Of a DNA stretch of 61,924 nucleotides, positions 16,179 through 23,956 are shown piece after piece. The stretch's first letter is position 1. The number at the start of each line of letters is the position of its first letter. The position numbers and the translations under genes were made by a program. The DNA comes from Cellulomonas_A sp047229345 (GTDB lineage: Bacteria; Actinomycetota; Actinomycetes; Actinomycetales; Cellulomonadaceae): assembly GCF_047229345.1 (NCBI RefSeq), contig NZ_JBFTER010000018.1:1-61924 (forward strand), written 5' to 3'. The notes beneath the pieces are model-generated. The model was not told the DNA's origin and did no database searches. It was given only the letters and a program-made list of their open reading frames with translations.

Positions 16179-17401
16179 GCGTGCTCCGCGGCGAGCGCCG
16201 CCTCGCGGCCGGCACGGCCCCGGCCCCCACGGCGCCCGGTGGTGCGCTCCGCGAGCTCGTGGGGCACGTGCGGTCGGGCGAGCTGGGGATGCTCCCGGTC
16301 GTCGTCGCGCTCGCGGTCATCTGGCTCGTGTTCCAGCTGCTCAACCCGTACTTCCTGTCGAGCGACAACCTCGTCAACCTGACCCTGCAGTGCGCCGCGA
16401 CCGGAGTGCTCGCGCTCGGCGTCGTGCTCGTGCTGCTCGTCGGGCAGATCGACCTGTCCGTCGGCTCGGTCAGCGGCCTCGCGGCGGCCGTCGTCGCGGT
16501 CGGCGCCGTGCAGCTCCGGTGGCCGATCGCACTGACCGCGCTCGCGGCGCTCGGCGTGGGCGTCCTCGTCGGGCTGCTGTACGGGGCCCTGTTCACGCGG
16601 CTGGGGCTGCCGAGCTTCGTGATCACGCTCGCCGGGCTGCTCGTCTTCGCCGGGCTCCAGCTGCGCGTGCTCGGGCCGACGGGCTCGGTCAACCTGCCGT
16701 TCGAGTCGTGGCTCGTGCAGGTCTCGCAGCGCGGGTTCCTCCCGGCCGGGGTGTCCTACGCCCTCGTCGCGCTCGTCGTCGTCGCGCACGCCGCGAGCCT
16801 CCTCGTCGGCCGGGCGCGCCGCGAGCGTGCCGAGCTGCCCGTCCCGAGCCTCACGGTCGTCGCCGCCCGCGTCGGGACGCTCGCGCTCGTGCTGTTCGGC
16901 GCCGTGGCGTACCTCAACACGAACCGCGGCGTGGGCTTCTCGTTCGCGCTGTTCGTCGCCCTCGTGGCGGTCGTCGACCTGCTCCTGCGGCGCACGCGCT
17001 GGGGCCGGGCGGTCCGGGCTGTCGGCGGCGACGTCGAGTCCGCCCGTCGTGCCGGCCTGCCCGTGCAGCGCACGTTCGTCTCGGCCTTCGTCGCGTGCTC
17101 GACGCTCGCCGCGCTCGGCGGCATCCTGTCCGCCGGTCGCCTCGCGGCCGCCAACCAGGGCACGGGCGGCGGCGACATCTACCTCACGGCCATCGCCGCG
17201 GCCGTCATCGGGGGGACCAGCCTCTTCGGCGGCCGGGGGAGCGCGTGGTCGGCGCTGCTCGGCATCCTCGTGATCCAGTCCATCTCGAGCGGCCTGACGC
17301 TGCTCAACCTCGACACGTCGGTCCGCTACGTCATCACCGGCGTCGTGCTCGCGCTCGCGGTGCTGATCGACTCGGTCGTGCGGCGGGCCAACCAGGCCTG
17401 A
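16175..17401 (+). CDS. CUT2 sugar ABC transporter permease (XylH-like)
   Basis: Predicted 408-residue integral membrane permease. The start is the GTG overlapping the ATPase stop. Helices begin near residue 40 (MLPVVVALAVIWLVFQLLNPYFLSSDNLVNL). The core CUT2 signatures are VLVLLVGQIDLSVGSVSGLAAAVV, GLPSFVITLAGLLVFAGLQL, WGRAVRAVGGDVESARRAGLPV and AVIGGTSLFGGRGSAWSALLGILVIQSI. At about 400 residues it has the extra mid-protein helices of XylH rather than the 320-residue RbsC layout. Together with the XylF-like binding protein this favours xylose or a related sugar, which is inference. The stop is followed by a short GC palindrome. Confidence 0.92.
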   Translation: MSVLRGERRLAAGTAPAPTAPGGALRELVGHVRSGELGMLPVVVALAVIWLVFQLLNPYFLSSDNLVNLTLQCAATGVLALGVVLVLLVGQIDLSVGSVSGLAAAVVAVGAVQLRWPIALTALAALGVGVLVGLLYGALFTRLGLPSFVITLAGLLVFAGLQLRVLGPTGSVNLPFESWLVQVSQRGFLPAGVSYALVALVVVAHAASLLVGRARRERAELPVPSLTVVAARVGTLALVLFGAVAYLNTNRGVGFSFALFVALVAVVDLLLRRTRWGRAVRAVGGDVESARRAGLPVQRTFVSAFVACSTLAALGGILSAGRLAAANQGTGGGDIYLTAIAAAVIGGTSLFGGRGSAWSALLGILVIQSISSGLTLLNLDTSVRYVITGVVLALAVLIDSVVRRANQA

Positions 17402-17417
17402 CCCGGCGCGCGCCGGG
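17402..17417. terminator. Short GC palindrome after the CUT2 operon
   Basis: The perfect palindrome CCCGGCGCGCGCCGGG lies between two convergent genes only 27 bp apart. It can form a 6-bp stem with a 4-nt loop; a weak terminator at best. Confidence 0.4.
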
Positions 17418-17428
17418 CCGGTCCGCGG

Positions 17429-18793
17429 TCAGCCGCAGGGCGTCCCGTCGAGCGCGAAGCCGCTGGGCGCGGTGTTCGTGCCGGTGTGGGTGCCGTTGAG
17501 GCCGAAGGAGACGGACCCCCCGGCGGGGACGGCGGCGTTCCAGGCGGCGTTGCGGGCGGTCACGTGGGCGCCGGACTGGGTCGTGGTCGAGCTCCAGGCC
17601 TGGGTGACCTGCTGACCGGCGGGGTACGTCCAGGTGAGTGTCCAGCCGTTCCGGGGTGCGGAGCCGGTGTTCCTGACGGTGATGGTGGCGGTGAAGCCGC
17701 TGTTCCACTGGTTCACGGCGTAGGTGACCGCGCAGCCGCCGGCCGGGTTCGACGTGGTGGTCGGCGTCGGGGTCGCTGTCGGCGTCGCGCTGACCGTGGG
17801 GGTCGGAGTCACGGTGCGCGTCGGTGTGGGGGTCGGCGTCGGCGTGGGGGTCGGCGTCGGGCCGGTCTGGTCGAGGCCGAAGAACCGGATGGCCTGCGCG
17901 GCGTCGACCGGGAGGTTGTGCGCGACGCCGGCCATGCTGATCGCCTCGACCGGCGCCTGCGGGCCGCTGCTGCCGTAGCGCGTGCGCGTGTACCCGGCGG
18001 CGGGGGAGTCGGTGGAGGCCGGCGTCTGGCTCAGGCCGTGCACGTTCGTCCACTGCTCGACGGACTCGCCGAAGTTCACGTAGCTCAGGGTCTCGTCCTG
18101 CGTCCCGTGCCACAGCTGGACGCGCGGGCGCGCGCCGGTCCAGCCGGGGTAGGCCGCGCGGACGAGGTCGCCCCACTGCTGCGGCGTCCGGTCGATCCGC
18201 CCGCCCGAGCACTCGCTGTTCCACTCGGACCCGTTGGTCGTCGCGAAGCACGACGCGGGGACGCCGGCGTAGGCAGACCCCGCCGCGAACACGTCGGGGT
18301 AGTTGGCGAGCATGACCTGCGTCATCATCGCGCCGGACGAGACCCCGGTGACGAACACGCGGCTCGCGTCGGTCGTGTACCGCTGCTGGACGTAGGACAG
18401 CATCGACCGGATGCCGACCGGGTCGCTCCCGCCGTCGCGGCGCAGCGCCTGCGGGGACGCGACGTCGAAGCAGCTGCCGCTCCGCGTCGCGGACGGGTAG
18501 ATCACGATGAACCCGTACCGCGTCGCGAGCTCGTCGAACTGCGAGCCGTTGGAGAACGCCGGGCCGCTGCCGGTGCAGTAGTGGATCGCGACGAGCACGG
18601 CCGGCTTCGCGGGGAGCTGGTCGGGGACGAACAGGTGCATGCGGAGGTTGCTCGGGTTGGTGCCGAAGCCGGTGACCTCGACGAGCGAGGCGGCGGAGGC
18701 CGTCGGGGCGGTCGCGACCAGTCCGGTCACGAGCGCGGCCGATGCCGCCGCACCCGCGAGCAGGCGCGTCCAGGTCGTCGTGAGGCGGTTCAT
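17429..18793 (-). CDS. Secreted PHB-depolymerase/CE1-family esterase with CBM2
   Basis: Predicted 454-residue exported esterase. A signal peptide covers residues 1 to about 34 (TAPTASA). The alpha/beta-hydrolase domain (35-308) has the nucleophile elbow GVSSG with Ser152, Asp233 in HGTQD and His292 in AHNLP; a CTGSG stretch near residue 73 probably lines the active site. A Thr/Pro linker (about 311-350) leads to a C-terminal CBM2 (about 352-454) with the family's paired terminal cysteines (CAV and PCG) and surface tryptophans. CE1 proteins with a cellulose/xylan-binding CBM2 usually remove acetyl or feruloyl groups from xylan; true polyester depolymerase is less likely. ATG 18793 begins the signal peptide; the frame stays open 50 codons upstream without one. 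Confidence 0.9.
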   Translation of the reverse strand: MNRLTTTWTRLLAGAAASAALVTGLVATAPTASAASLVEVTGFGTNPSNLRMHLFVPDQLPAKPAVLVAIHYCTGSGPAFSNGSQFDELATRYGFIVIYPSATRSGSCFDVASPQALRRDGGSDPVGIRSMLSYVQQRYTTDASRVFVTGVSSGAMMTQVMLANYPDVFAAGSAYAGVPASCFATTNGSEWNSECSGGRIDRTPQQWGDLVRAAYPGWTGARPRVQLWHGTQDETLSYVNFGESVEQWTNVHGLSQTPASTDSPAAGYTRTRYGSSGPQAPVEAISMAGVAHNLPVDAAQAIRFFGLDQTGPTPTPTPTPTPTPTRTVTPTPTVSATPTATPTPTTTSNPAGGCAVTYAVNQWNSGFTATITVRNTGSAPRNGWTLTWTYPAGQQVTQAWSSTTTQSGAHVTARNAAWNAAVPAGGSVSFGLNGTHTGTNTAPSGFALDGTPCG

Positions 18794-18846
18794 CGCGCGG
18801 GGGTCCTCTCTCCGGGCCGGAGCACGACGGCGGTGTCGTGCGGGCA

Positions 18847-18871
18847 GCGGAGCCGAAGCTCTCGGCTCTGC
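18847..18871. terminator. Hairpin downstream of purU
   Basis: A 9-bp stem with one G-U pair and a 7-nt loop, in the gap between purU and the esterase gene, both on the minus strand. It could end purU transcription. Confidence 0.35.
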
Positions 18872-18979
18872 CGCGGGCTGTGTCGGAGCCTCGCCTGCGG
18901 GTGGGACCGGGTCAACCGGCCGGCGCCGCGCGAATCGCTTCACCGCAGCCCCGGACGGACTCCGGACGCCCGCTGCCCG

Positions 18980-19849
18980 TCAGCGGAAGACGATCGTCCG
19001 GTGCCCGTCGAGCAGCACGCGGTGCTCGGCGTGCCAGCGCACGGCGCGGGCGAGGGCCCGGCGCTCGACGTCCTGGCCGAGCGCCACGAGGTCCTCGACC
19101 GTGCGGGTGTGGTCGACGCGCTCGACGTCCTGCTCGATGATCGGACCCTCGTCGAGGTCGCCCGTCACGTAGTGCGCGGTCGCGCCGATGAGCTTGACCC
19201 CGCGGTCGTGCGCCTGCGCGTACGGGCGGGCGCCCTTGAACGAGGGCAGGAACGAGTGGTGGATGTTGATCGCGCGCCCCGCGAGCCGCGCGCACAGCTC
19301 GGGGGACAGGATCTGCATGTACCGCGCGAGGACGACGAGCTCGACGTCGAGCTCCTCGACGAGCGCGAGCAGCCGGGCCTCCGCGGCGGGCTTCGTCGCC
19401 GCCGTCACGGGGACGTGGTGGAACTCGATGCCGTAGAACGCGGCGAGCTCGGCCAGCACGGTGTGGTTCGAGACGACCGCGACGATGTCGATCGGCAGCT
19501 TCTCGGAGCGCTGGCGGAACGCGAGGTCATTGAGGCAGTGCGCGGCGGTCGAGCCCAGCACCAGCGTGCGCACCGGGCGGCCCGCGACGTCGAGCTCCCA
19601 GTCCATCGTGAAGCGCTGTGCGAGCTCGGTGAGCGGACCCTCGAGCTCCGCGCGCGAGGCCGCGGACGTGACCTGGACCCGCATGAAGAACAGCCCGGAC
19701 AGCGCGTCGCCGAACTGCTGCGACTCGGTGATGTTGCCGCCGAGCTCCGCGAGCACGCCCGCGACCGCGTGCACGATCCCGGGGCGGTCGGGGCAGGAGA
19801 GCGTCAGGACCCAGTGCGTGCCGGAGGCGGTGTCGTCGGTGGTGGCCAC
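18980..19849 (-). CDS. purU: Formyltetrahydrofolate deformylase
   Basis: Predicted 289-residue cytoplasmic enzyme hydrolysing 10-formyl-THF to formate and THF, balancing the one-carbon pool. An N-terminal ACT domain (HWVLTLSCPDRPGIVHAVAGVLAELGGNI) senses glycine or methionine in this family. The catalytic formyltransferase-fold domain carries INIHHSFLPSFKGARPY and GATAHYVTGDLDEGPIIEQ, which hold the Asn, His and Asp residues of the active site. The GTG start at 19849 has no ribosome site; TACGCT lies 8 nt upstream, so the transcript may be leaderless. It sits 4 kb from glyA-folD, which use the same folate pool. Confidence 0.95.
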   Translation of the reverse strand: MATTDDTASGTHWVLTLSCPDRPGIVHAVAGVLAELGGNITESQQFGDALSGLFFMRVQVTSAASRAELEGPLTELAQRFTMDWELDVAGRPVRTLVLGSTAAHCLNDLAFRQRSEKLPIDIVAVVSNHTVLAELAAFYGIEFHHVPVTAATKPAAEARLLALVEELDVELVVLARYMQILSPELCARLAGRAINIHHSFLPSFKGARPYAQAHDRGVKLIGATAHYVTGDLDEGPIIEQDVERVDHTRTVEDLVALGQDVERRALARAVRWHAEHRVLLDGHRTIVFR

Positions 19850-19865
19850 GACGGCTGAGCGTAGT

Positions 19866-19936
19866 CGAGCGGCCCGGCGGCCCGGTCCGGCCTCCGGGCC
19901 GGTGGCACCCGTGGCAGGATGCCGCCGGGCCGCTCG
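19866..19936. terminator. Terminator of the MMPL gene
   Basis: A 16-bp perfect stem (CGAGCGGCCCGGCGGC at 19866-19881 with its complement at 19921-19936) whose 39-nt loop holds a second CCGG-rich hairpin. It begins right at the MMPL stop and ends 3 bp before the purU -10 box, insulating purU. Confidence 0.75.
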
Positions 19937-22189
19937 TCAGAGGCCCGTCCCGACCAGCTCGCGCGGCCGCTCGTCGGTCGGCGCCGCCGGACCCGTGTCC
20001 GCGCCGGTCCCGAGGTCCGCCGGGGCCTCGCCCTCGCTGAGCCCCGCGCGCGCGTGCAGCCGGGCGAGCGGTGCGGGCAGCCACCACACCGACCGCCCGA
20101 GCAGCCGGACGGTCGCCGGCACGAGGAGCGCCCGGACGAGGGTCGCGTCGACGAGCACCGCGAACGCGAGGCCGAGCCCGATGACCTTGAGGAACGTCAC
20201 CCCGGACGTGCCCATGGCGACGAGCACCACGACGAGCAGCAGGGCGGCCGACGTGATGGTCCGGCCCGTGCGCTCGAGACCGACGACGATCGCGTCCTGC
20301 GGCGACCGCCCGCGCAGGTGCTCCTCGCGCACGCGGCTGAGCAGGAACAGCTCGTAGTCCATCGCGAGGCCGAACGCGACGACCCCGATGAGGACGAGGT
20401 TCGACGGGTCGATCCGCCCGGTCGCGCTGAACCCGAGCGCGTCGGCGAGGCGCGCGTCGCCGAACGCCCACCACACCGCGCCGAACGTCGCACCGAGCGA
20501 CAGGACGTTGAGCAGGACCGCCTTGACCGGCAGGACCACCGACCCGAGCGCGAGGAAGAGCAGCACGGCCGTCGCGCCCGCGATCACGAGCAGCGCCCAG
20601 GGCAGGGCCGCCGTGATGGCGTCGGTCGAGTCGACGTTCGCCGCGGCCGCGCCGCCGACCAGCACCTCCACCGGTGCGCCGTCGGTGCCGGTGGGCCCGT
20701 CGAGCCCGCGCACGGCACGGACGAGGTCACGCGTCGCCGGGGCGTCGACCGCGCCGGGGGCCGTGACCGCGACGGCGGTCAGGGCGTCGGTCGCGGCGAC
20801 GACCCGCGTCGCGCCGGCCCCCGGGAGCCCAGCGAGCCCGGCGAGGTACCCGTCGAGAGCCGCCGGGTCGGGGGTCCCGTCGAGCACCACGTCGAGCGTG
20901 ACCTCGCTGCCGCCGCCCGGGAAGAGCTCGGCGAGCTGCTCGGTCGCCTGCCGGGCGGGCGAGGACGCGGGCAGGTCGCGCTCGTCGGACGAGCCGACCA
21001 CGAGGCCGAGCGCCGGCAGCGCCACGAGGACGAGGACGCCGGTGACGCCGGCGGCGACGAGCCCGGGCCGGCGCAGCACGCCGCGGCCGAGCCGGGTCCA
21101 CGCCGGGGTGCGGACCGCGCGGCGGCGCGTCGAGAGCCGCTGCGTGAGCCCGCGCGGGAGCCGCCCGGCGTCGACGCGGCGCCCGAGGAGGGCGAGCAGC
21201 GCGGGCAGGAGCGTCACGGCGAGCACCATGTCGAGCAGCACGACGGCCATGCCGCCGAGCCCCATGCTGCGCAGGAACATCTGCGGGAACGCGAGCAGCC
21301 CCGCGAAGGCGATGAGCACGGTCAGCCCCGAGAACACCACGGTGCGGCCCGCGGTCGTGACGGTGCGCACGACCGCCGCGCCGACGTCGTCGGTGCGGCC
21401 CAGCTCCTCGCGGAACCGGCTCACGACGAACAGCGCGTAGTCGATCGCGAGGCCGAGGCCGAGGATCGTCGTGACGTTGATCGCGAACGTCGACACGTCG
21501 GTCACGAGGGTGAGCGCGCGCAGCAGGCCCATCGCGCCGAGGATCGCGAGCACGCCCATGACGACGGGCAGCAGCGCCGCGACCCCGCTGCCGAAGATCA
21601 CCGCGAGCAGGACGAGCAGGACGGGCATCGCGAGGGTCTCGGCGGCGGCGATGTCGGTCTCGGCGCGGTGCGAGAGGTCCGCGTTCACCGCGAGGGCCCC
21701 GCCGACGGCGCTCGTCCACGGCGCGGGCGCGGCGAGGTGCGGCTCGAGGTCGCCGTACGCGTCGACCCGGGCGTCGAGGTCGGCACCGGGCACCGAGACC
21801 ACGACGAGCGCGGACCGGCCGTCGGTGCCGAGCAGCGCGGCCTGCGCGTCGGCGGGGAGCCCGGCGGTCCAGGGCTGGACGACGCGCGCGGTCGCGTCCT
21901 CGGGCAGCCCGGCGAGGTGCGCCGTGAGGTCCGCGGCGAACCGCGGGTCGTCGGGGGTGAGCGTCGGGTGGGCGTAGGTCACGAGCACGTCGGGGCGCGT
22001 CGCCCCGAGCTCGGCGGCGACCCGCTGCTCGGCGCGCTCGGAGTCGGAGCCGGGGACGGTGAACCCGCCGGCCTGGACGTGGTCGGAGACGGAGGAGCCC
22101 CAGACCGCCGCGAGGGCGGCCAGGGCGAGCGAGACGGCGAGCACCCAGCGGGCGTGCCGGTGGGTCAGACGACCGAGCGCGTCGAGCAC
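19937..22189 (-). CDS. MMPL-family (RND superfamily) membrane transporter
   Basis: Predicted 750-residue exporter with the MmpL layout: one N-terminal helix (ARWVLAVSLALAALAAVW), a first extracytoplasmic loop, five helices, then a repeat of helix, loop and helices. Conserved pieces include GLGLAIDYALFVVSRFREELG and, in the second half, VVAFGLAMDYELFLLSRVREEHLRG, the paired proton-relay helices of the family. Substrates are usually lipids or hydrophobic compounds; nothing here narrows it. I start at GTG 22189 because GGGAGG lies just upstream. The in-frame GTG at 22228 lies 3 nt from a 30-bp operator with no room for a ribosome site. The divergent TetR gene is the obvious regulator. Confidence 0.9.
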   Translation of the reverse strand: MLDALGRLTHRHARWVLAVSLALAALAAVWGSSVSDHVQAGGFTVPGSDSERAEQRVAAELGATRPDVLVTYAHPTLTPDDPRFAADLTAHLAGLPEDATARVVQPWTAGLPADAQAALLGTDGRSALVVVSVPGADLDARVDAYGDLEPHLAAPAPWTSAVGGALAVNADLSHRAETDIAAAETLAMPVLLVLLAVIFGSGVAALLPVVMGVLAILGAMGLLRALTLVTDVSTFAINVTTILGLGLAIDYALFVVSRFREELGRTDDVGAAVVRTVTTAGRTVVFSGLTVLIAFAGLLAFPQMFLRSMGLGGMAVVLLDMVLAVTLLPALLALLGRRVDAGRLPRGLTQRLSTRRRAVRTPAWTRLGRGVLRRPGLVAAGVTGVLVLVALPALGLVVGSSDERDLPASSPARQATEQLAELFPGGGSEVTLDVVLDGTPDPAALDGYLAGLAGLPGAGATRVVAATDALTAVAVTAPGAVDAPATRDLVRAVRGLDGPTGTDGAPVEVLVGGAAAANVDSTDAITAALPWALLVIAGATAVLLFLALGSVVLPVKAVLLNVLSLGATFGAVWWAFGDARLADALGFSATGRIDPSNLVLIGVVAFGLAMDYELFLLSRVREEHLRGRSPQDAIVVGLERTGRTITSAALLLVVVLVAMGTSGVTFLKVIGLGLAFAVLVDATLVRALLVPATVRLLGRSVWWLPAPLARLHARAGLSEGEAPADLGTGADTGPAAPTDERPRELVGTGL

Positions 22190-22230
22190 GAGACCTCCCA
22201 AAGACGGCGCGACGCGATGCTGCGTCACGA

Positions 22231-22260
22231 AGTAAACGGCGTTAGCGAACGATGTTTACT
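22231..22260. promoter_or_regulatory. TetR operator between MMPL and tetR
   Basis: AGTAAAC (22231-22237) and GTTTACT (22254-22260) enclose CGTT (22240-22243) and AACG (22248-22251). Both pairs share one centre at 22245.5, giving a 30-bp nested palindrome rich in A/T compared with its surroundings. It lies 41 bp before the MMPL GTG and just upstream of a -10-like TATGCT (22274-22279) for tetR. Confidence 0.8.
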
Positions 22261-22389
22261 CAAGCATCGGGCGTATGCTCGTGTCAACGCCGGCAGCGCG
22301 GCGACCGCGTGGCACGCTCGCGGTCCGACGGGTGGGGCGGCGTCGGCCCGGTGCCGTGGACGGCACCGGGCCGCGGACAGGAGGAGCGC

Positions 22390-23118
22390 ATGACGACGAC
22401 CGAGACGGTCGTGCCGCGACGCGACCGGCTGCGCGCCGCCACGGAGGCCGAGATCCGGGCGACCGCGCGCCGGCAGCTCGTCGCCGAGCAGGGCCAGCCC
22501 CCGACGCTGCGCGGCATCGCGCGCGAGATGGGCATGACCGCACCGGGGCTCTACCGCTACTACGCGAGCCTCGACGACCTGCTGCTCGCGCTGTGCGACG
22601 ACCTCTTCGGCGAGGTCCACGGCGTCGTCACGGCGGCGCTCGAGCAGCACGGTGACGACCTGGGTGCCCGGATGCTCGCGGCCGTGCGGGTGTTCCGCGG
22701 CTGGGCCCTCGCGCACCCCGCCGAGTTCGGGCTCATGTTCCGCTCGGGCGACGGGCTGTGGGCGGACGGGGACGACGGCTGCGAGCAGTCGCGCCGCTTC
22801 GCCGGGCTGTTCCTCGAGCTCTTCGTCGGGCTGTGGGAGGCCCGGCCCTTCCCGCTGCCGGAGCTGCACGGGGGAGTGGCGGCGAGCTGCGGCCAGCTCG
22901 CCGCCTTCGCCCGCACCGCCGGCGTCGACCTGCCCGAGGCGGCGCTGTGGGTCTTCGCCAACAGCTGGGTCCGGCTCTACGGCGTCGTGTGCATGGAGGC
23001 GCTCGGGCACCTGCGCTTCATGTTCAGCGACGTCGAGCCGTACTTCGAGGCCGAGCTCGAGCAGGTCGCCCGCACGATCGGCGTCGGCTACACCGCCCCC
23101 GCGGCGGACCGGGTCTGA
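22390..23118 (+). CDS. TetR-family transcriptional regulator
   Basis: Predicted 242-residue repressor. The N-terminal helix-turn-helix reads IRATARRQLVAEQGQPPTLRGIAREMGMTAPGLYRYYASLDDLLLAL (about 20-67). The C-terminal ligand/dimer domain has the WVFANSWVRLYGVVCMEALGHL segment seen in the WHG-type TetR subgroup. ATG 22390 has AGGAGGAG (22379-22386) upstream. Divergent placement and the 30-bp operator between the two starts indicate control of the MMPL exporter and of itself. The inducing ligand is unknown. Confidence 0.92.
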   Translation: MTTTETVVPRRDRLRAATEAEIRATARRQLVAEQGQPPTLRGIAREMGMTAPGLYRYYASLDDLLLALCDDLFGEVHGVVTAALEQHGDDLGARMLAAVRVFRGWALAHPAEFGLMFRSGDGLWADGDDGCEQSRRFAGLFLELFVGLWEARPFPLPELHGGVAASCGQLAAFARTAGVDLPEAALWVFANSWVRLYGVVCMEALGHLRFMFSDVEPYFEAELEQVARTIGVGYTAPAADRV

Positions 23119-23212
23119 GCGCCCGGCGCCCGCGCGTCGCGCACGACCTCACCCACCACCTCACCCTGGTCGCCGGTCGCCGGGTGCGCGTCGGCTCTGA
23201 GACGATGGGCCC

Positions 23213-23704
23213 ATGAGCGATCCCGAGGTCGACATCCGCCCCGTGACCGACGCCGAGTCCGGCGAGCTGCTCACGCTGCGCCGCGCCGCGTTCGTGAGCG
23301 AGGCGCAGATCTACGGGGACCCGAGCATCCCGCCGCTCACCCAGACGCTCGACGAGCTCCGCGCCGACCTCGCGAACCCCGACGTCATCACGCTCGGTGC
23401 GTGGGCCGGGCACCGGCTCGTCGGCTCGATCCGCGTGCTCCTCGAGGGCACGCGCGCGACCCTCGGCCGCCTCGCCGTCGCCCCCGACCTCCAGGGGCAG
23501 GGCATCGGCACCCAGCTCCTGCTCGCGATCCTCCCGCACCTGCCCGAGGACACCTCCGAGGTGTGGGTCTTCACCGGGCGCGACTCCGTGCAGAACCTCG
23601 CGCTCTACGAGAAGCACGGCTACGAGCACGAGCACGACCGCACCGTCGGCGACCTCACCTACGCGTACCTGCGCAAGATCCTGGGCGACAGCGCGACCGT
23701 CTGA
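23213..23704 (+). CDS. GNAT-family N-acetyltransferase
   Basis: Predicted 163-residue acetyltransferase. The acetyl-CoA-binding motif A is clear: LGRLAVAPDLQGQGIGTQLLLAI, followed by the motif B region VFTGRDSVQNLALYEKHGYE. The substrate cannot be read from sequence. ATG 23213 has no ribosome site but GACGAT lies exactly 6 nt upstream, a leaderless arrangement. It stands alone between tetR and the glyA riboswitch, with no obvious functional link. Confidence 0.9.
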   Translation: MSDPEVDIRPVTDAESGELLTLRRAAFVSEAQIYGDPSIPPLTQTLDELRADLANPDVITLGAWAGHRLVGSIRVLLEGTRATLGRLAVAPDLQGQGIGTQLLLAILPHLPEDTSEVWVFTGRDSVQNLALYEKHGYEHEHDRTVGDLTYAYLRKILGDSATV

Positions 23705-23788
23705 CGCCGCGGCAGCGGGTCGCGCCGCGTCGTCCCCGCGATCCGCGCCGACGGCCGGACGCGTTGCCGCCGCGCCGCGTCCGGTTGC

Positions 23789-23794
23789 TAGGCT
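23789..23794 (+). promoter_or_regulatory. -10 box of the glyA-folD riboswitch transcript
   Basis: TAGGCT placed so that transcription would begin at about 23801, the first base of the ZTP aptamer. A possible -35, TTGCCG (23764-23769), is 19 nt upstream. Confidence 0.5.
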
Positions 23795-23800
23795 GTCCGC

Positions 23801-23876
23801 GTCGCGACTGGCGCAACGGGTGGGTCACCACCGGGGAGCGACGAGCAGCAGCAGACTTCGGGTCGGACGCCTGGGC
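23801..23876 (+). ncRNA. ZTP (ZMP) riboswitch, pfl motif
   Basis: All the hallmark segments are present in order: GCGACTGGCG (23804-23813), a GGTGG-GTCA-CCACC hairpin (23819-23832), the strictly conserved GGGGAGCGA (23833-23841), a variable linker, and GCCTGGGC (23869-23876) that closes the pseudoknot. This class binds ZMP/ZTP, which builds up when 10-formyl-THF is short, and usually turns on one-carbon genes. Here it precedes glyA-folD, the expected target. The 80 nt between aptamer and glyA hold CACAC/GTGTG and CCCGG/CCGGG pairings that could be the expression platform; I cannot fold it to decide between terminator and anti-SD control. Confidence 0.92.
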
Positions 23877-23956
23877 CCCCGGTCACCACACCACTCGTGT
23901 GCGTGCCCGTCCGTGTGCCGGGAGACACCACGCACCCGCTGACTGCGAGGAGAACC

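Noticed and set aside
22226..22228. GTG as start of the MMPL gene
   Set aside because: No ribosome site, and the operator is 3 nt away; GTG 22189 has GGGAGG.
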